Assembly: GCF_029338255.1 (NCBI RefSeq)
Contig: NZ_CP119787.1
Span: 1,116,001 to 1,180,000 of the forward strand
DNA: 64,000 nucleotides
Direction: 5' to 3'
Origin: Haloarcula halobia
GTDB lineage: Archaea > Halobacteriota > Halobacteria > Halobacteriales > Haloarculaceae
Below, one piece after another: positions 25,158 through 32,819 of this stretch. The notes under the pieces are model-generated. The model searched no databases. It was not told the origin of the DNA and saw nothing but the letters and a program-made list of their open reading frames with translations. Within the stretch, counting starts at the first letter, position 1, and each line of letters opens with the position of its first letter. The position numbers and the translations under genes were made by a program.

Positions 25158-25650
25158 CCGACTCGCCCCGGGCCGGGGCGACGGCACCACCCAGCCGGTA
25201 GAGCCCCACGTCGAGCAGGCCGAACGCGAGCCCCAGGAGCGCGCCGACCGGCGCGGCCAGGACGACGCCGAAGGTCGTTATCAGCGCGGCCGACAGCGGT
25301 TCGAGCGAGGTGGTGACCACGCGCGGGACGACCGCGGCGACCACGACCCCAAGCAGAAACGCGACGCCAGTTGCGGCCCCCGCGGCGACTCCCCGGAGCG
25401 CGAGCGCCCGCAACCGTGCCTCGGCGAGCGACGCCTCCGCGAGCACCCACTGGACGGCGAGGCTCACGAGCACCCAGAGGTACGCGAAGACGGCGACGCC
25501 GAGTACAGTGTTCAGCCCACCCAGCAGGTCGCCGAGGGCGCCGCTGGCGTGGGCGATGAGGACGGCGAGCAACACGAACAGCGTCACGTCGACCGTCGCG
25601 AGCGCCCACGCGGTCAGCGTCCAGTCGTCGCCGGGCACCCACTCAGCCAT
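25135..25650 (-). CDS. Small integral membrane protein, unknown function
   Basis: A 171-residue protein with about four hydrophobic segments (for instance LATVDVTLFVLLAVLIAHA and VAFLLGVVVAAVVP). No catalytic motif is recognisable. Its start overlaps the stop of the upstream CopD-like gene by 8 bases, so the two are probably co-translated and may act together. The 3' end overlaps the methyltransferase gene on the other strand. Confidence 0.65.
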   Translation of the reverse strand: MAEWVPGDDWTLTAWALATVDVTLFVLLAVLIAHASGALGDLLGGLNTVLGVAVFAYLWVLVSLAVQWVLAEASLAEARLRALALRGVAAGAATGVAFLLGVVVAAVVPRVVTTSLEPLSAALITTFGVVLAAPVGALLGLAFGLLDVGLYRLGGAVAPARGESATAPDRR

Positions 25651-26068
25651 GTGCCAGCACCTCCGCGAGGACGACGACGAGGACGAGCGCGACGGTCGTC
25701 GCCCCGTACAGCCGTCCGACGACGCGGTTCCGCGTTGGGCGTGCCGAGGAGGTGCCGGTGACGTGAACGACCGAGAGCGTCCGGACGGCAGAGCCGACGA
25801 CGACGGCGAGGACGAGGACCAGCTTCACCAGGAAGGTCCGGCCCCAGGCGGTCGCCGGTCCGGGGGCGCCGAGGGCGCCGAGGTTCCCGACGCCGGTGAC
25901 GACGAGGACGCCCAGGGCGGCCCAGAACGACCACTCGTAGCGGCGCGCGAGGGACAGATCGGTGACCGCCTCGGTCCGGTAGCCGTACCACACCGCGAGC
26001 GTCCCGCCGACCAGCACCGCCATCGTGAGGACGTGGAGGGTCCGTATCGCGAGGGACAGGGGGGCCAT
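25643..26068 (-). CDS. CopD-like small membrane protein
   Basis: A 141-residue protein with four hydrophobic segments. The first contains RTLHVLTMAVLVGGTLAVWYG and the third WGRTFLVKLVLVLAVVVGSAV, a pattern seen in the CopD/DUF2269-like family of membrane proteins linked to copper resistance or cytochrome-like redox roles. That function is not proven here. It forms an overlapping pair with the gene at 25135-25650. Confidence 0.65.
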   Translation of the reverse strand: MAPLSLAIRTLHVLTMAVLVGGTLAVWYGYRTEAVTDLSLARRYEWSFWAALGVLVVTGVGNLGALGAPGPATAWGRTFLVKLVLVLAVVVGSAVRTLSVVHVTGTSSARPTRNRVVGRLYGATTVALVLVVVLAEVLAHG

Positions 26069-26105
26069 GACCCGGCACTACGCACGCCGGCCCAAAAGTG
26101 TCGGC

Positions 26106-26804
26106 CTACACGACGTCGCCCCGGACCGTCGCCCCCTCCTGGCGCTCGCGGGAGGCGCGGACGGCGTCGGCGGCCTCGCTGGCTTCCTCGGCCTCCATCC
26201 CGAGCATCTCCAGCGCACCCGAGAGCGTCGGCAGGACGAACGCACCGTCGCGCAACTTCTGGAAGGCCTCGGGAGAGCGTTGCCCGCCGTCGGACTCGTC
26301 CGACGAGGCTCGCCGCGCGCTGCTCGGCTCACCGTCCACCCACAGACACGCGCCCCGCGGGTCCAGAATCTGCTCGTAGTCCTCGCGGGCCATCGCGCCC
26401 TTCAGCCGCTGGGTGACGTTGTCGTCGAAGGAGGCGTTACACACCTCCAGGTGGACGGGTTCGTCGTCGGGGAGCAGGTGGGCGGCCAGGCACTTCTCCG
26501 GGGCGGCGTGGCCGTTCGCGTTCGCCCGCAGGTACTCGGGGAACTCGTCGGCCCACTCGGCCCGGACCGTCTTGCCGACGCCCGCGACCCCGTGGCTCGC
26601 CTCGAACTCCTCGGCGCGCTCGGGGTCGTCCCGGAACAGGATGTCCTTGGTGACGTAGACGTCCAGGCGCTCGACGGGGTCTAAGCCCAGCGCCACGTCG
26701 CCGTACACCCACACCTCGCGCACCGGGACCGGCATCGTCTCTTCCTCGACGGTCGCCACGATCTCCTCGACGCGCTCGACGGCCGCCGCGCGGTCCATGC
26801 TCAT
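26106..26804 (-). CDS. Conserved haloarchaeal protein, unknown function
   Basis: A 232-residue soluble acidic protein with conserved-looking blocks VREVWVYGDVALGLDPVERLDVYVTKDILF and LEVCNASFDDNVTQRLKGAMA. The first, with YGDVALG, has the flavour of a minimal nucleotidyltransferase-like strand-loop but lacks a clear catalytic pattern, so I do not assign activity. It resembles proteins found across Halobacteria (possibly DUF7095, from memory). The first two codons offer alternative starts (MSM). Confidence 0.65.
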   Translation of the reverse strand: MSMDRAAAVERVEEIVATVEEETMPVPVREVWVYGDVALGLDPVERLDVYVTKDILFRDDPERAEEFEASHGVAGVGKTVRAEWADEFPEYLRANANGHAAPEKCLAAHLLPDDEPVHLEVCNASFDDNVTQRLKGAMAREDYEQILDPRGACLWVDGEPSSARRASSDESDGGQRSPEAFQKLRDGAFVLPTLSGALEMLGMEAEEASEAADAVRASRERQEGATVRGDVV

Positions 26805-26886
26805 CGACGGTCAGTAGCGGTCCCGCGGGCAAAACGCTGACTCTCCGGCGCGGTGTATTTTTCCCGGCCGCGGCGCAACTGTCAGC

Positions 26887-27594
26887 ATGAACGTCCGGGT
26901 GTACGACGACGGCGCCGACGATGACTGTCTGCTCGTGCTCGGGTGGGGGAACCGCTGTCGTCACGAGAACGTCCGGTGGCTCGTCGACCGGGTGGCCGAG
27001 CGCTACCGGGTCCACGCCGTCGAGCTGCCGACGCACATCACCGACGTCCGACGCCAGTGGGTCGCTCCCCTCGAGCGGTACCTCGCCGACGCGGACCTGG
27101 ACGGCGTGCCCGTCCTGGCCCACAGCGCCGGCGGGCTGACGGCTGCGCACCTCGAGAGCGAGGTCGTCACGAACCGCGTCTATCTGAGTCCCTGGTGGGG
27201 CGCCGACCCCCCGCTCCCGGAACCGGTCCTGCGGGTCATCGCGCGCCTGCCCATCACCCGACCGATACTCCCGGTCGGCGACCTCGGCTCGTCCGACTCC
27301 ATCGGCGACCTCGCGACAGAGGCCCAGCTGCAGGACGGCCCGCGAGCGTACTCGCCGGCGTTCGTCCGGACCGTCGCGCGGGCCCACGCGACGCTGCCGC
27401 CGGCCCGCGAGAACGAGGTCGCGTTCTGTACCCTCACCGACGAGATCGTCGACCCGAGAGCCGTCGGCGAGCGCCTGCCCGCCGCCCGCGTCCGACTGTA
27501 CGACGGCGGGCACGAGCTGTTCTCCTCCAGCGCCCGGACCGACCACATCGACGACGTCCTCGCGGCCCTCGCGTCCGGCCCGGCGGCCCTCTGA
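26887..27594 (+). CDS. Alpha/beta hydrolase
   Basis: A 235-residue alpha/beta-hydrolase-fold protein. The nucleophile elbow is AHSAGGL (Ser at about 80), a late Asp lies in TLTDEIVDPRAV and the catalytic His is probably in YDGGHELFSSS. LVLGWGNRCRHEN near the start supplies the oxyanion-hole strand. Esterase or lipase activity is likely, the substrate unknown. It precedes ncsA by 55 bases. Confidence 0.8.
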   Translation: MNVRVYDDGADDDCLLVLGWGNRCRHENVRWLVDRVAERYRVHAVELPTHITDVRRQWVAPLERYLADADLDGVPVLAHSAGGLTAAHLESEVVTNRVYLSPWWGADPPLPEPVLRVIARLPITRPILPVGDLGSSDSIGDLATEAQLQDGPRAYSPAFVRTVARAHATLPPARENEVAFCTLTDEIVDPRAVGERLPAARVRLYDGGHELFSSSARTDHIDDVLAALASGPAAL

Positions 27595-27649
27595 CGGCGG
27601 CCGTGCCGAGACGAAACCCTCACCCCCCTCGACGCGCAATCTCCCGGCA

Positions 27650-28645
27650 ATGGACTGTGACAAGTGCGGCGAGAGCGCCGCGATGCACGCCCCCTACTCG
27701 GGCCTGCACCTCTGTGAGGGGCACCTCTGTCGCGCCGTCGAGAAGCGAGTGCGTCGGCGCATCCGCGAGGACGGCCTGGTCCCCGACGACGCCACGCCCG
27801 ACGATCCCGAGACGTGGGTCATCGGGCTCTCGGGGGGCAAGGACAGCGTCGTCCTCACCGAGATCCTCCACGATGTCTTCGAGGTGGATCCGCGCATCGA
27901 ACTCGTCGCGCTCTCGATACACGAGGGCATCGAGGGCTACCGCGATACGAGCCTCGAGGCCTGTGAAGAACTGACCGACGACCTGGGCATCCGCCACGAG
28001 GTCGTCTCCTACAGCGAGGAGTTCGGCGTCGAGATGGACGACGTCGTCGAGGACGACCCCGAGAACATGGCCGCCTGCGCGTACTGTGGCGTCTTCCGCC
28101 GCGACCTGCTGTCGCGGTACGCCGAGGAACTCGACGCGGACAAACTCCTGACCGGGCACAACCTGGACGACGAGGCCGAGACGGCGCTGATGAACTTCCT
28201 CGAGGGCGACGTGACCCAGATGGCCCAGCACTTCGACGCCTCGCTGGGCCCGTTCGAGGCCGGCGGCGACGCGCCGACCGAGCGCGCCCGCGAGACCCAG
28301 GACCACCACGTCCCGCGGGTCAAACCCCTCCGGGACGTCCCCGAGAAGGAGGTCGCCCTCTACGCGCGCTTCCGGGGCCTGCCCGCCCACATAACCGAGT
28401 GTCCCCACGCCGACGAGGCCTACCGCGGCGAGATCCAGTCGCTGATGCTCGACCTGGAACAGAACCACCCCGGCACCCGTCACTCCATCATGGCGGGCTA
28501 CGAGAAACTCGCCGCGCTCGCTGCGGACGCCTACGGCGGTGCCGATGCCGACGTCGACTTCGGCGACTGCGACCGCTGCGGTGCGCCCACCGCCCGAGAC
28601 CTGTGTCGGAAGTGCAACCTGCTCGAGGCGCTCGACGCGGCGTGA
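27650..28645 (+). CDS. ncsA: tRNA 2-thiolation protein NcsA/TtuA family
   Basis: ATP-dependent sulfur-transfer enzyme that thiolates wobble uridine in tRNA (Lys, Glu, Gln), in haloarchaea using the ubiquitin-like SAMP2 as sulfur carrier. The 331-residue protein has an N-terminal zinc finger (CDKCGES with CEGHLC), PP-loop SGGKDS at 61-66, the Cys motif ACAYCGVFRRDLL, LLTGHNLDDEAET, and a C-terminal zinc finger CDRCGAPTARDLCRKC. All catalytic elements are present. Confidence 0.92.
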   Translation: MDCDKCGESAAMHAPYSGLHLCEGHLCRAVEKRVRRRIREDGLVPDDATPDDPETWVIGLSGGKDSVVLTEILHDVFEVDPRIELVALSIHEGIEGYRDTSLEACEELTDDLGIRHEVVSYSEEFGVEMDDVVEDDPENMAACAYCGVFRRDLLSRYAEELDADKLLTGHNLDDEAETALMNFLEGDVTQMAQHFDASLGPFEAGGDAPTERARETQDHHVPRVKPLRDVPEKEVALYARFRGLPAHITECPHADEAYRGEIQSLMLDLEQNHPGTRHSIMAGYEKLAALAADAYGGADADVDFGDCDRCGAPTARDLCRKCNLLEALDAA

Positions 28646-28743
28646 GCCGTTGTCCGACAGGCCGTCGACATCGTCACACAGCGACCGCTCGGCGGTGAAT
28701 CGAACGCAGAAGACGGCAGACGACTCCCGACCGCGGGGCGTCG

Positions 28744-29973
28744 TTACTTGTTCGTCCGGATGACGTCGAGGCCGTTGTTCTTCTCGACGGGGTCCTGCCC
28801 GCCGTCCGTCTCGCTGTAGCCCGTGTTGCGCCCGCCGTTCGAGCGCCCGGCGCTGCCACCGTTGAACGACTCGACGTTCTCGGAGGCGTCGAAGGAGGCG
28901 TCGTCACCGACCTCCTGGATCGCCTCACGGGACTTGTTGGCCTGCTTCTGGGTCGTCGGGCCCAGTACCTGCGCGGACTGGACGCCGGTCATGATGGCCA
29001 TGACGCGGACCTTGCCCTTGTACTCCTCCTGGATGCGCGCGCCCCAGATGACGTTGGCGTTGGCCTCGAGTCGCTCGGTGATGTTCTGGGCGATGCCCTC
29101 GGCCTCCTTCAGCGTGAGGTCCGGGCCGCCGGTGATGTGGACCAGGCCACCCGACGCGCCGCGGTAGTCGACGTCCAGCAGCGGGTGGTTCATCGCGTCC
29201 TTGACCACCTCCTGGGTCTTGTTCTTGTCCTGGGTCTCGCCGACCAGCATCACCGCGACGCCGCCCTGGTTCATGATCGAGGTCATGTCGGCGTAGTCTA
29301 AGTTGATGAGGCTCGGCTGGGTGATGGTCTCCGAGATACCCTTGACCGTCTCGGCGATGATCTGGTCCATCACCGAGAAGGCCTTGCCGATGGGCAGGTT
29401 CGGGACGTAGTCGAGCAGGCGGTTGTTGTCCAGCACGATGATGGAGTCGGCCTCGTTGCGCAGCTTCTCCAGGCCCTCCTCGGCTTTGACCGTCCGTGCG
29501 CGCTCGACGTTGAACGGCGTCGACACCATGCCGACGACGATGGCGCCCTGCTCCTTGGCGATCTTCGAGACCACGGGGGCCGCGCCGGTCCCGGTCCCGC
29601 CACCCATGCCGGCGGTGACGAACACGAGGTCAGCGTCGCCCAGCACTTCCTTGATAGTCCCCTGTGCCATCTCGGTGGCGCGCTCACCCATCGAGGGGTC
29701 GCCGCCGGCACCGAGTCCGTTGGTCAGGGACTTGCCGACCAGAATCTTCGTGTCGGCCTCGACCATCTTGAGGTGCTGTTTGTCCGTGTTGATGGCGACG
29801 GTATCCGCGCCTTCGACGCCGATGTTGTAGAGCCGGTTGACCGTGTTGTTCCCGGCTCCACCACACCCGACGATGACGATGCGCGGGTCACCGAACCCGT
29901 CGACGTCCTCGTCGGACAGCTGCTTTTGCTCCTGCTCGTCGCGTTCGAGGGCCTCGTTGACGATGTCCTGCAT
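28744..29973 (-). CDS. ftsZ2: Cell division tubulin homologue FtsZ2
   Basis: A GTPase that polymerises at mid-cell; haloarchaea use FtsZ1 and FtsZ2 together, with FtsZ2 needed for constriction. The 409-residue protein has the tubulin signature GGGTGTG at 124-130, [18 protein letters not shown] and the T7 loop NLDYADM. The N-terminus [16 protein letters not shown] and the C-terminal tail NNGLDVIR match haloarchaeal FtsZ2 rather than FtsZ1. The start lies 2 bases after the stop of cdrS, which identifies the known cdrS-ftsZ2 operon. Confidence 0.93.
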   Translation of the reverse strand: MQDIVNEALERDEQEQKQLSDEDVDGFGDPRIVIVGCGGAGNNTVNRLYNIGVEGADTVAINTDKQHLKMVEADTKILVGKSLTNGLGAGGDPSMGERATEMAQGTIKEVLGDADLVFVTAGMGGGTGTGAAPVVSKIAKEQGAIVVGMVSTPFNVERARTVKAEEGLEKLRNEADSIIVLDNNRLLDYVPNLPIGKAFSVMDQIIAETVKGISETITQPSLINLDYADMTSIMNQGGVAVMLVGETQDKNKTQEVVKDAMNHPLLDVDYRGASGGLVHITGGPDLTLKEAEGIAQNITERLEANANVIWGARIQEEYKGKVRVMAIMTGVQSAQVLGPTTQKQANKSREAIQEVGDDASFDASENVESFNGGSAGRSNGGRNTGYSETDGGQDPVEKNNGLDVIRTNK

Positions 29974-29975
29974 CG

Positions 29976-30158
29976 TTACACCCTCGCCCAGGTCCGCTTG
30001 CGTTTCTCGGAGGATTGCTCGGAGCTCTCCTGCTCGGCGAGCATCTCCCGGACTGCCGAACGGATGGCCTCACTCCGGTTGGGGTACTCCCCCGTCTCGA
30101 CCATCTGTTCGACCTCTTCGATCTGCTGTTTCGGAATCCGTAGTGTCACACGCTCCAT
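29976..30158 (-). CDS. cdrS: CdrS, short ribbon-helix-helix cell-division regulator
   Basis: A 60-residue DNA-binding protein with a single ribbon-helix-helix fold ([40 protein letters not shown]). In Halobacterium and Haloferax, CdrS is co-transcribed with ftsZ2 and controls cell division genes; the gene order here is the same. I start at ATG 30158 because the ribbon begins there; the 19 residues upstream in frame are not conserved. A long leader (about 130 bases) with palindromes and a nested stem lies upstream. Confidence 0.9.
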   Translation of the reverse strand: MERVTLRIPKQQIEEVEQMVETGEYPNRSEAIRSAVREMLAEQESSEQSSEKRKRTWARV

Positions 30159-30176
30159 ATTTTTTGTTCCCTTTGG

Positions 30177-30183
30177 GTAAGAC
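30177..30183 (+). promoter_or_regulatory. GTAAGAC half-site close to the cdrS start
   Basis: The heptamer GTAAGAC (GTCTTAC on the coding strand) is about 20 bases upstream of the cdrS ATG. The same word occurs as a palindrome at 30274-30291 and singly at 30361-30367, so it is a candidate regulator half-site. Confidence 0.4.
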
Positions 30184-30219
30184 GGTCCGACCGGGCCGAT
30201 TCTCGCCCCGCCCATTCGT

Positions 30220-30277
30220 TTACACAGCGAATCCGCCCGACTGCGGGGGTCACACCCCCACGACGTCCGCTGTGTAA
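30220..30277 (-). promoter_or_regulatory. Nested stem-loop in the cdrS-ftsZ2 5' leader
   Basis: TTACACAGCG (30220-30229) and CGCTGTGTAA (30268-30277) form a perfect 10-base inverted repeat. Between them lies GGGGGT-CAC-ACCCCC (30245-30259), a 6-base perfect hairpin that extends to 8 with one wobble in the transcript. On the minus strand both would fold together in the leader of the cdrS-ftsZ2 mRNA. The function is unknown: it may control translation or stability, or bind protein. Confidence 0.5.
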
Positions 30278-30291
30278 GACAGCCGTCTTAC
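30274..30291. promoter_or_regulatory. Palindrome GTAAGAC-AGCC-GTCTTAC at the cdrS transcription start
   Basis: Perfect 7-base arms around a 4-base centre. A strong TATA stretch on the minus strand (30312-30323, ttatatattaaa on the plus strand) predicts transcription starting near 30290, right at the edge of this palindrome. A dimeric ribbon-helix-helix protein such as CdrL or CdrS would be a natural ligand; this is inference. Confidence 0.55.
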
Positions 30292-30311
30292 GCAGACGAA
30301 ACAACAGACCA

Positions 30312-30323
30312 TTATATATTAAA
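30312..30323 (-). promoter_or_regulatory. TATA box of the cdrS-ftsZ2 operon
   Basis: TTTAATATATAA when read on the minus strand, the strongest TATA-like stretch near cdrS. It lies about 155 bases before the cdrS ATG, implying a long structured leader instead of the leaderless arrangement most genes here show. Confidence 0.55.
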
Positions 30324-30394
30324 ACTTACGGTGAGTGTCATACACGCACCCGGGAACGCAGTCTTACGCTCTGTGTGTCGTGTAAACGCCGTAA

Positions 30395-30994
30395 TCAGGT
30401 CTGGTCGAGCACGTCCGCAGCGGGTGTTCGGCGACCACAGCTCGGGCAAAAGCCCCAGTCCGACCGGAGCTCGTCGCCGCAGTCACAGAACACGCGTCGG
30501 GACGCCTTCTCACCGCAATTCGGGCAGTATACGTGCGACGACGCGACTTCCTCGCCACACTGGGCGCACGTTTTACGCGCCGTCGGTTCCGCGCGGTCCC
30601 GCGCCTCGGGTTCTGTCTTACGGGCCTCCTCGTCGTGTGATACACCCGCCGCAGGCCCGTTAGACACGTCCGACTCCGGTGTAGCCGATTCGGCCGTATT
30701 CACTGCCGAGTCGCCCGCTACCTTGATGTTTACGTTGACGTCCTGGGGTTCGCGGCGCGGGATGGCGTCGTCCAGGCGCTCGGCGATGATGCGGTCGACG
30801 CGATCGGCGATGAGTTCGTCGATGGACTCGGTGTCCGTCACCGACCCCTGGGGGCCCTCACGTTTTCCGCTCGCGTCCTCCTGCTCCCCGAGGTACGCTC
30901 TGAGCGCCTCACGCATGACCTCGCTCTTCGAGGCGTCGTACTCCTCGAGCTGCGAGATGAGGGCGTCGTCGGCCCGGAACGTGATCTTGCTCAT
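30395..30994 (-). CDS. cdrL: CdrL, long ribbon-helix-helix regulator with zinc ribbons
   Basis: A 199-residue protein. Residues 1-40 form a ribbon-helix-helix DNA-binding domain (MSKITFRADDALISQLEEYD, then SKSEVMREALRAYLG). After an acidic low-complexity middle, the C-terminus holds four Cys pairs (143/146, 157/160, 170/172, 183/186), i.e. two zinc ribbons. Gene position directly upstream of cdrS-ftsZ2 matches the haloarchaeal regulator CdrL, reported to act on the cdrS-ftsZ2 promoter. Its own TATA box is flanked by 9-base inverted repeats. Confidence 0.82.
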   Translation of the reverse strand: MSKITFRADDALISQLEEYDASKSEVMREALRAYLGEQEDASGKREGPQGSVTDTESIDELIADRVDRIIAERLDDAIPRREPQDVNVNIKVAGDSAVNTAESATPESDVSNGPAAGVSHDEEARKTEPEARDRAEPTARKTCAQCGEEVASSHVYCPNCGEKASRRVFCDCGDELRSDWGFCPSCGRRTPAADVLDQT

Positions 30995-31000
30995 CCGACT

Positions 31001-31051
31001 CGTCAGACACGATGTCGGCCGACTATTTTAATCTTCCCGCGATGTCTGACG
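31001..31051. promoter_or_regulatory. Inverted repeats flanking the cdrL TATA box
   Basis: CGTCAGACA (31001-31009) and TGTCTGACG (31043-31051) are perfect 9-base inverted repeats. Between them lie the AT-rich actattttaat (31022-31032, TATA for cdrL on the minus strand) and a GTCGGCCGAC palindrome (31014-31023). GTCAGAC differs by one base from GTAAGAC of the cdrS promoter. This suits autoregulation by CdrL, as inference. Confidence 0.5.
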
Positions 31052-31246
31052 TACGTCTGCCAAAACGGTTGGATACTTGACTAGTACGGGTGACCTCGGC
31101 GCCGCCCGAGGCGAACGCCACACGCGCGATGTCGCGGGTGTGGACCATCGCCGCGAGTCGTTCAGAACCCGCCGTGGTATCGTCCGCCGCACGTCTACCG
31201 AATAACAATCCTTAAGTCCGGACGGCGGGCTACCTTCGAGTGTCGA

Positions 31247-31320
31247 CCGCCCTTAGCTCAGACTGGTAGAGCAGTCGACTGTAGATCGACTTGCCCCCCG
31301 TTCAAATCGGGGAGGGCGGA
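31247..31320 (+). tRNA. tRNA-Tyr (anticodon GTA)
   Basis: A 74-base cloverleaf without intron. The acceptor stem CCGCCCT pairs with AGGGCGG and A is the discriminator; the D stem is GCTC/GAGC. The anticodon stem GTCGA/TCGAC encloses the loop CTGTAGA with anticodon GTA at 31281-31283. The T arm is CCCCG-TTCAAAT-CGGGG. CCA is not encoded. A cttaag TATA-like element lies about 35 bases upstream. Confidence 0.93.
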
Positions 31321-31441
31321 CTTCTCCTGCGAACAACGTGAACAGTGAGTAGTCTATCTCGAGCCGATTTGACCACGAGAGTCGCAGCGCCGAGCGGAGA
31401 GAGGCAACCGTCTTTCATCTGTTCGAATCGGGGAGGGCGGA
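31300..31441 (+). repeat. Direct repeat of the tRNA-Tyr 3' end, candidate att site pair
   Basis: The last 21 bases of tRNA-Tyr (31300-31320) recur at 31421-31441 with a single mismatch (A to G in the T loop). tRNA 3' ends are the usual integration targets of archaeal viruses and plasmids, and a nearby copy is the classical trace of an integration event. Only 100 bases separate the copies and they hold no gene, so any element has been lost or reduced. Confidence 0.6.
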
Positions 31442-31525
31442 TACTTCCGATGGCGCCAGGTGCTCGGTGCGGGCCGCCGTCGAGCACCTCCCGCTCACGG
31501 AAACATCCCTGCCTCGCTCGTTCAG

Positions 31526-32104
31526 TCAGGGATAGTAGTACTCGACGGTATTCCACGTCCAGGACCCGTCTGCTTCCGGTCCGTGAACGTACCCGTTGTC
31601 AGAAAGCTGCTGAACGTCGCCCACGTATCGTCCCATCGCCGTATCGGCGGGATACCAGATACGGTTGTCGCCAGCATCGTAGTAGAACGTGTCGTATCCG
31701 TACCCATATGATGAGTAGTAGTCGGTGAGTGAACCGGCGATATCGGCGGTCTCGCCGTTTGCTGAATCAGCGAGATAGACCTCCGGGAGGAGGTGCCAGT
31801 CGCCGTTGACGGATTGGCACCGAGCGAGCCTCGTGGTCGCTCCGATGGCTTCACACAGCGAAGCGACCAGGACGGCCTGGCAATCACAATCTCCCGCCCC
31901 CGTCTCCAGCGTCTCACTCGGCGGCGCAACGTAGTTGCTGGATGACGGGTCCGGGACGTAGGTGATATTCTCGTTGACGTACCTGTGTAGCTCTGCGACC
32001 TGGTGATAGTGGAACGTGCCCCCACTGGCCGACGGCTGGTCGCTGACGATATCGGCCGCCGTCGTCCGGACTGCCATCGCGTCGACTTTCTCCGCGAGAT
32101 TCAT
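31526..32104 (-). CDS. Transglutaminase-like cysteine peptidase-fold protein
   Basis: A 192-residue protein with a transglutaminase-core motif: ETGAGDCDCQAVLVASLCEAIG supplies the active Cys, the His is probably in NGDWHLLPEVYLAD and an Asp follows. No signal peptide is visible, so it is likely cytoplasmic. Start MNLAEKVDAMAVR at 32104 is supported by a TATA-like attactaatag about 29 bases upstream. It sits beside a duplicated tRNA end and may be acquired DNA. Function unknown; peptide cleavage or protein modification is possible. Confidence 0.72.
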   Translation of the reverse strand: MNLAEKVDAMAVRTTAADIVSDQPSASGGTFHYHQVAELHRYVNENITYVPDPSSSNYVAPPSETLETGAGDCDCQAVLVASLCEAIGATTRLARCQSVNGDWHLLPEVYLADSANGETADIAGSLTDYYSSYGYGYDTFYYDAGDNRIWYPADTAMGRYVGDVQQLSDNGYVHGPEADGSWTWNTVEYYYP

Positions 32105-32550
32105 AGCAAAATTAACTGTGTGGGGTGCTGCTATTAGTAATTGCGTCCGATGGAACGTCCGACCCTGGTGTCGTCTCGCCGCCGACCGGGGACGACTCCG
32201 AACAGCGCGAGCATCGCTGCACCCGGGCCGCCCGCGGGAATCGTGGGTCATGCGAGACTGCCGCATGGTCGTCCGACCGTCGACTCGCCACCGGGACGGC
32301 TTCACGCCGATGTCTGTCGGCGACGCATGAACGTCCGACGTTCTCCGGAACTGACCTGACGGGCCCTCTCTCCCACGCTGTCCGACGGCCGGTCCCCACC
32401 GTGTGGGGGCCCGCAGGTCGCACCTCGCCGAGCGGCCGAACGGGACTTCCGCTCGTCGGCGCGAAAACCGCACGACGGCGGGGGGTGAAATGACGTGAAC
32501 TATCCACCCGATTTTTACCGGTGTCTGCCGTACGTACGACGTGGTCGTCG
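32105..32550. other. Intergenic region between two divergent genes
   Basis: 446 bases with several open frames but none with a credible start, ribosome site or conserved residues. It contains a hairpin CCCCAC-CGT-GTGGGG (32394-32408). A TATA-like gatttttacc at about 32509-32518 probably serves the small zinc protein at 32551. The composition is like coding DNA, so a decayed gene cannot be excluded. Confidence 0.45.
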
Positions 32551-32709
32551 ATGGGACTATTTGACAAGGACAAACGTGGATCCCACCTCGGGGCAGACAC
32601 GCGGGGACCGTACATCTGTCTGAACTGCGAGGAGTCGTTCGAAGTACTCTACCACTCGTGTCCGGTCTGTGGCGCGTACGACGTCCGCCGGGCCAAATGG
32701 GTCGAATAA
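32551..32709 (+). CDS. 52-residue zinc-ribbon protein
   Basis: MGLFDKDKRGS followed by a rubredoxin-like zinc ribbon with CxxC pairs at residues 23-26 and 37-40 (CLNC, CPVC). Length and pattern match the many small zinc-finger proteins of haloarchaea, whose functions are mostly unknown. The TATA-like element about 37 bases upstream supports expression from this ATG. Confidence 0.75.
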   Translation: MGLFDKDKRGSHLGADTRGPYICLNCEESFEVLYHSCPVCGAYDVRRAKWVE

Positions 32710-32819
32710 CCCCTCGACGTCCACTGGCACGTCCACACTCTCACGCTATCGGGCGTTCGCCCCATTTTTCGACTGGCCGCATCGGTTAGACACAAGTGCA
32801 TCGCGCCGCTTTGCTCTGT

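Noticed and set aside
23094-25190. 698-residue minus-strand ORF over lplA, nfo and the methyltransferase
   Set aside because: High GC makes antisense frames open by chance; the plus-strand genes have clear motifs and this one has none.
32141-32359. 72-residue ORF in the gene-poor region upstream of the small zinc protein
   Set aside because: Pro/Arg-rich reading typical of chance open frames, without a supported start.
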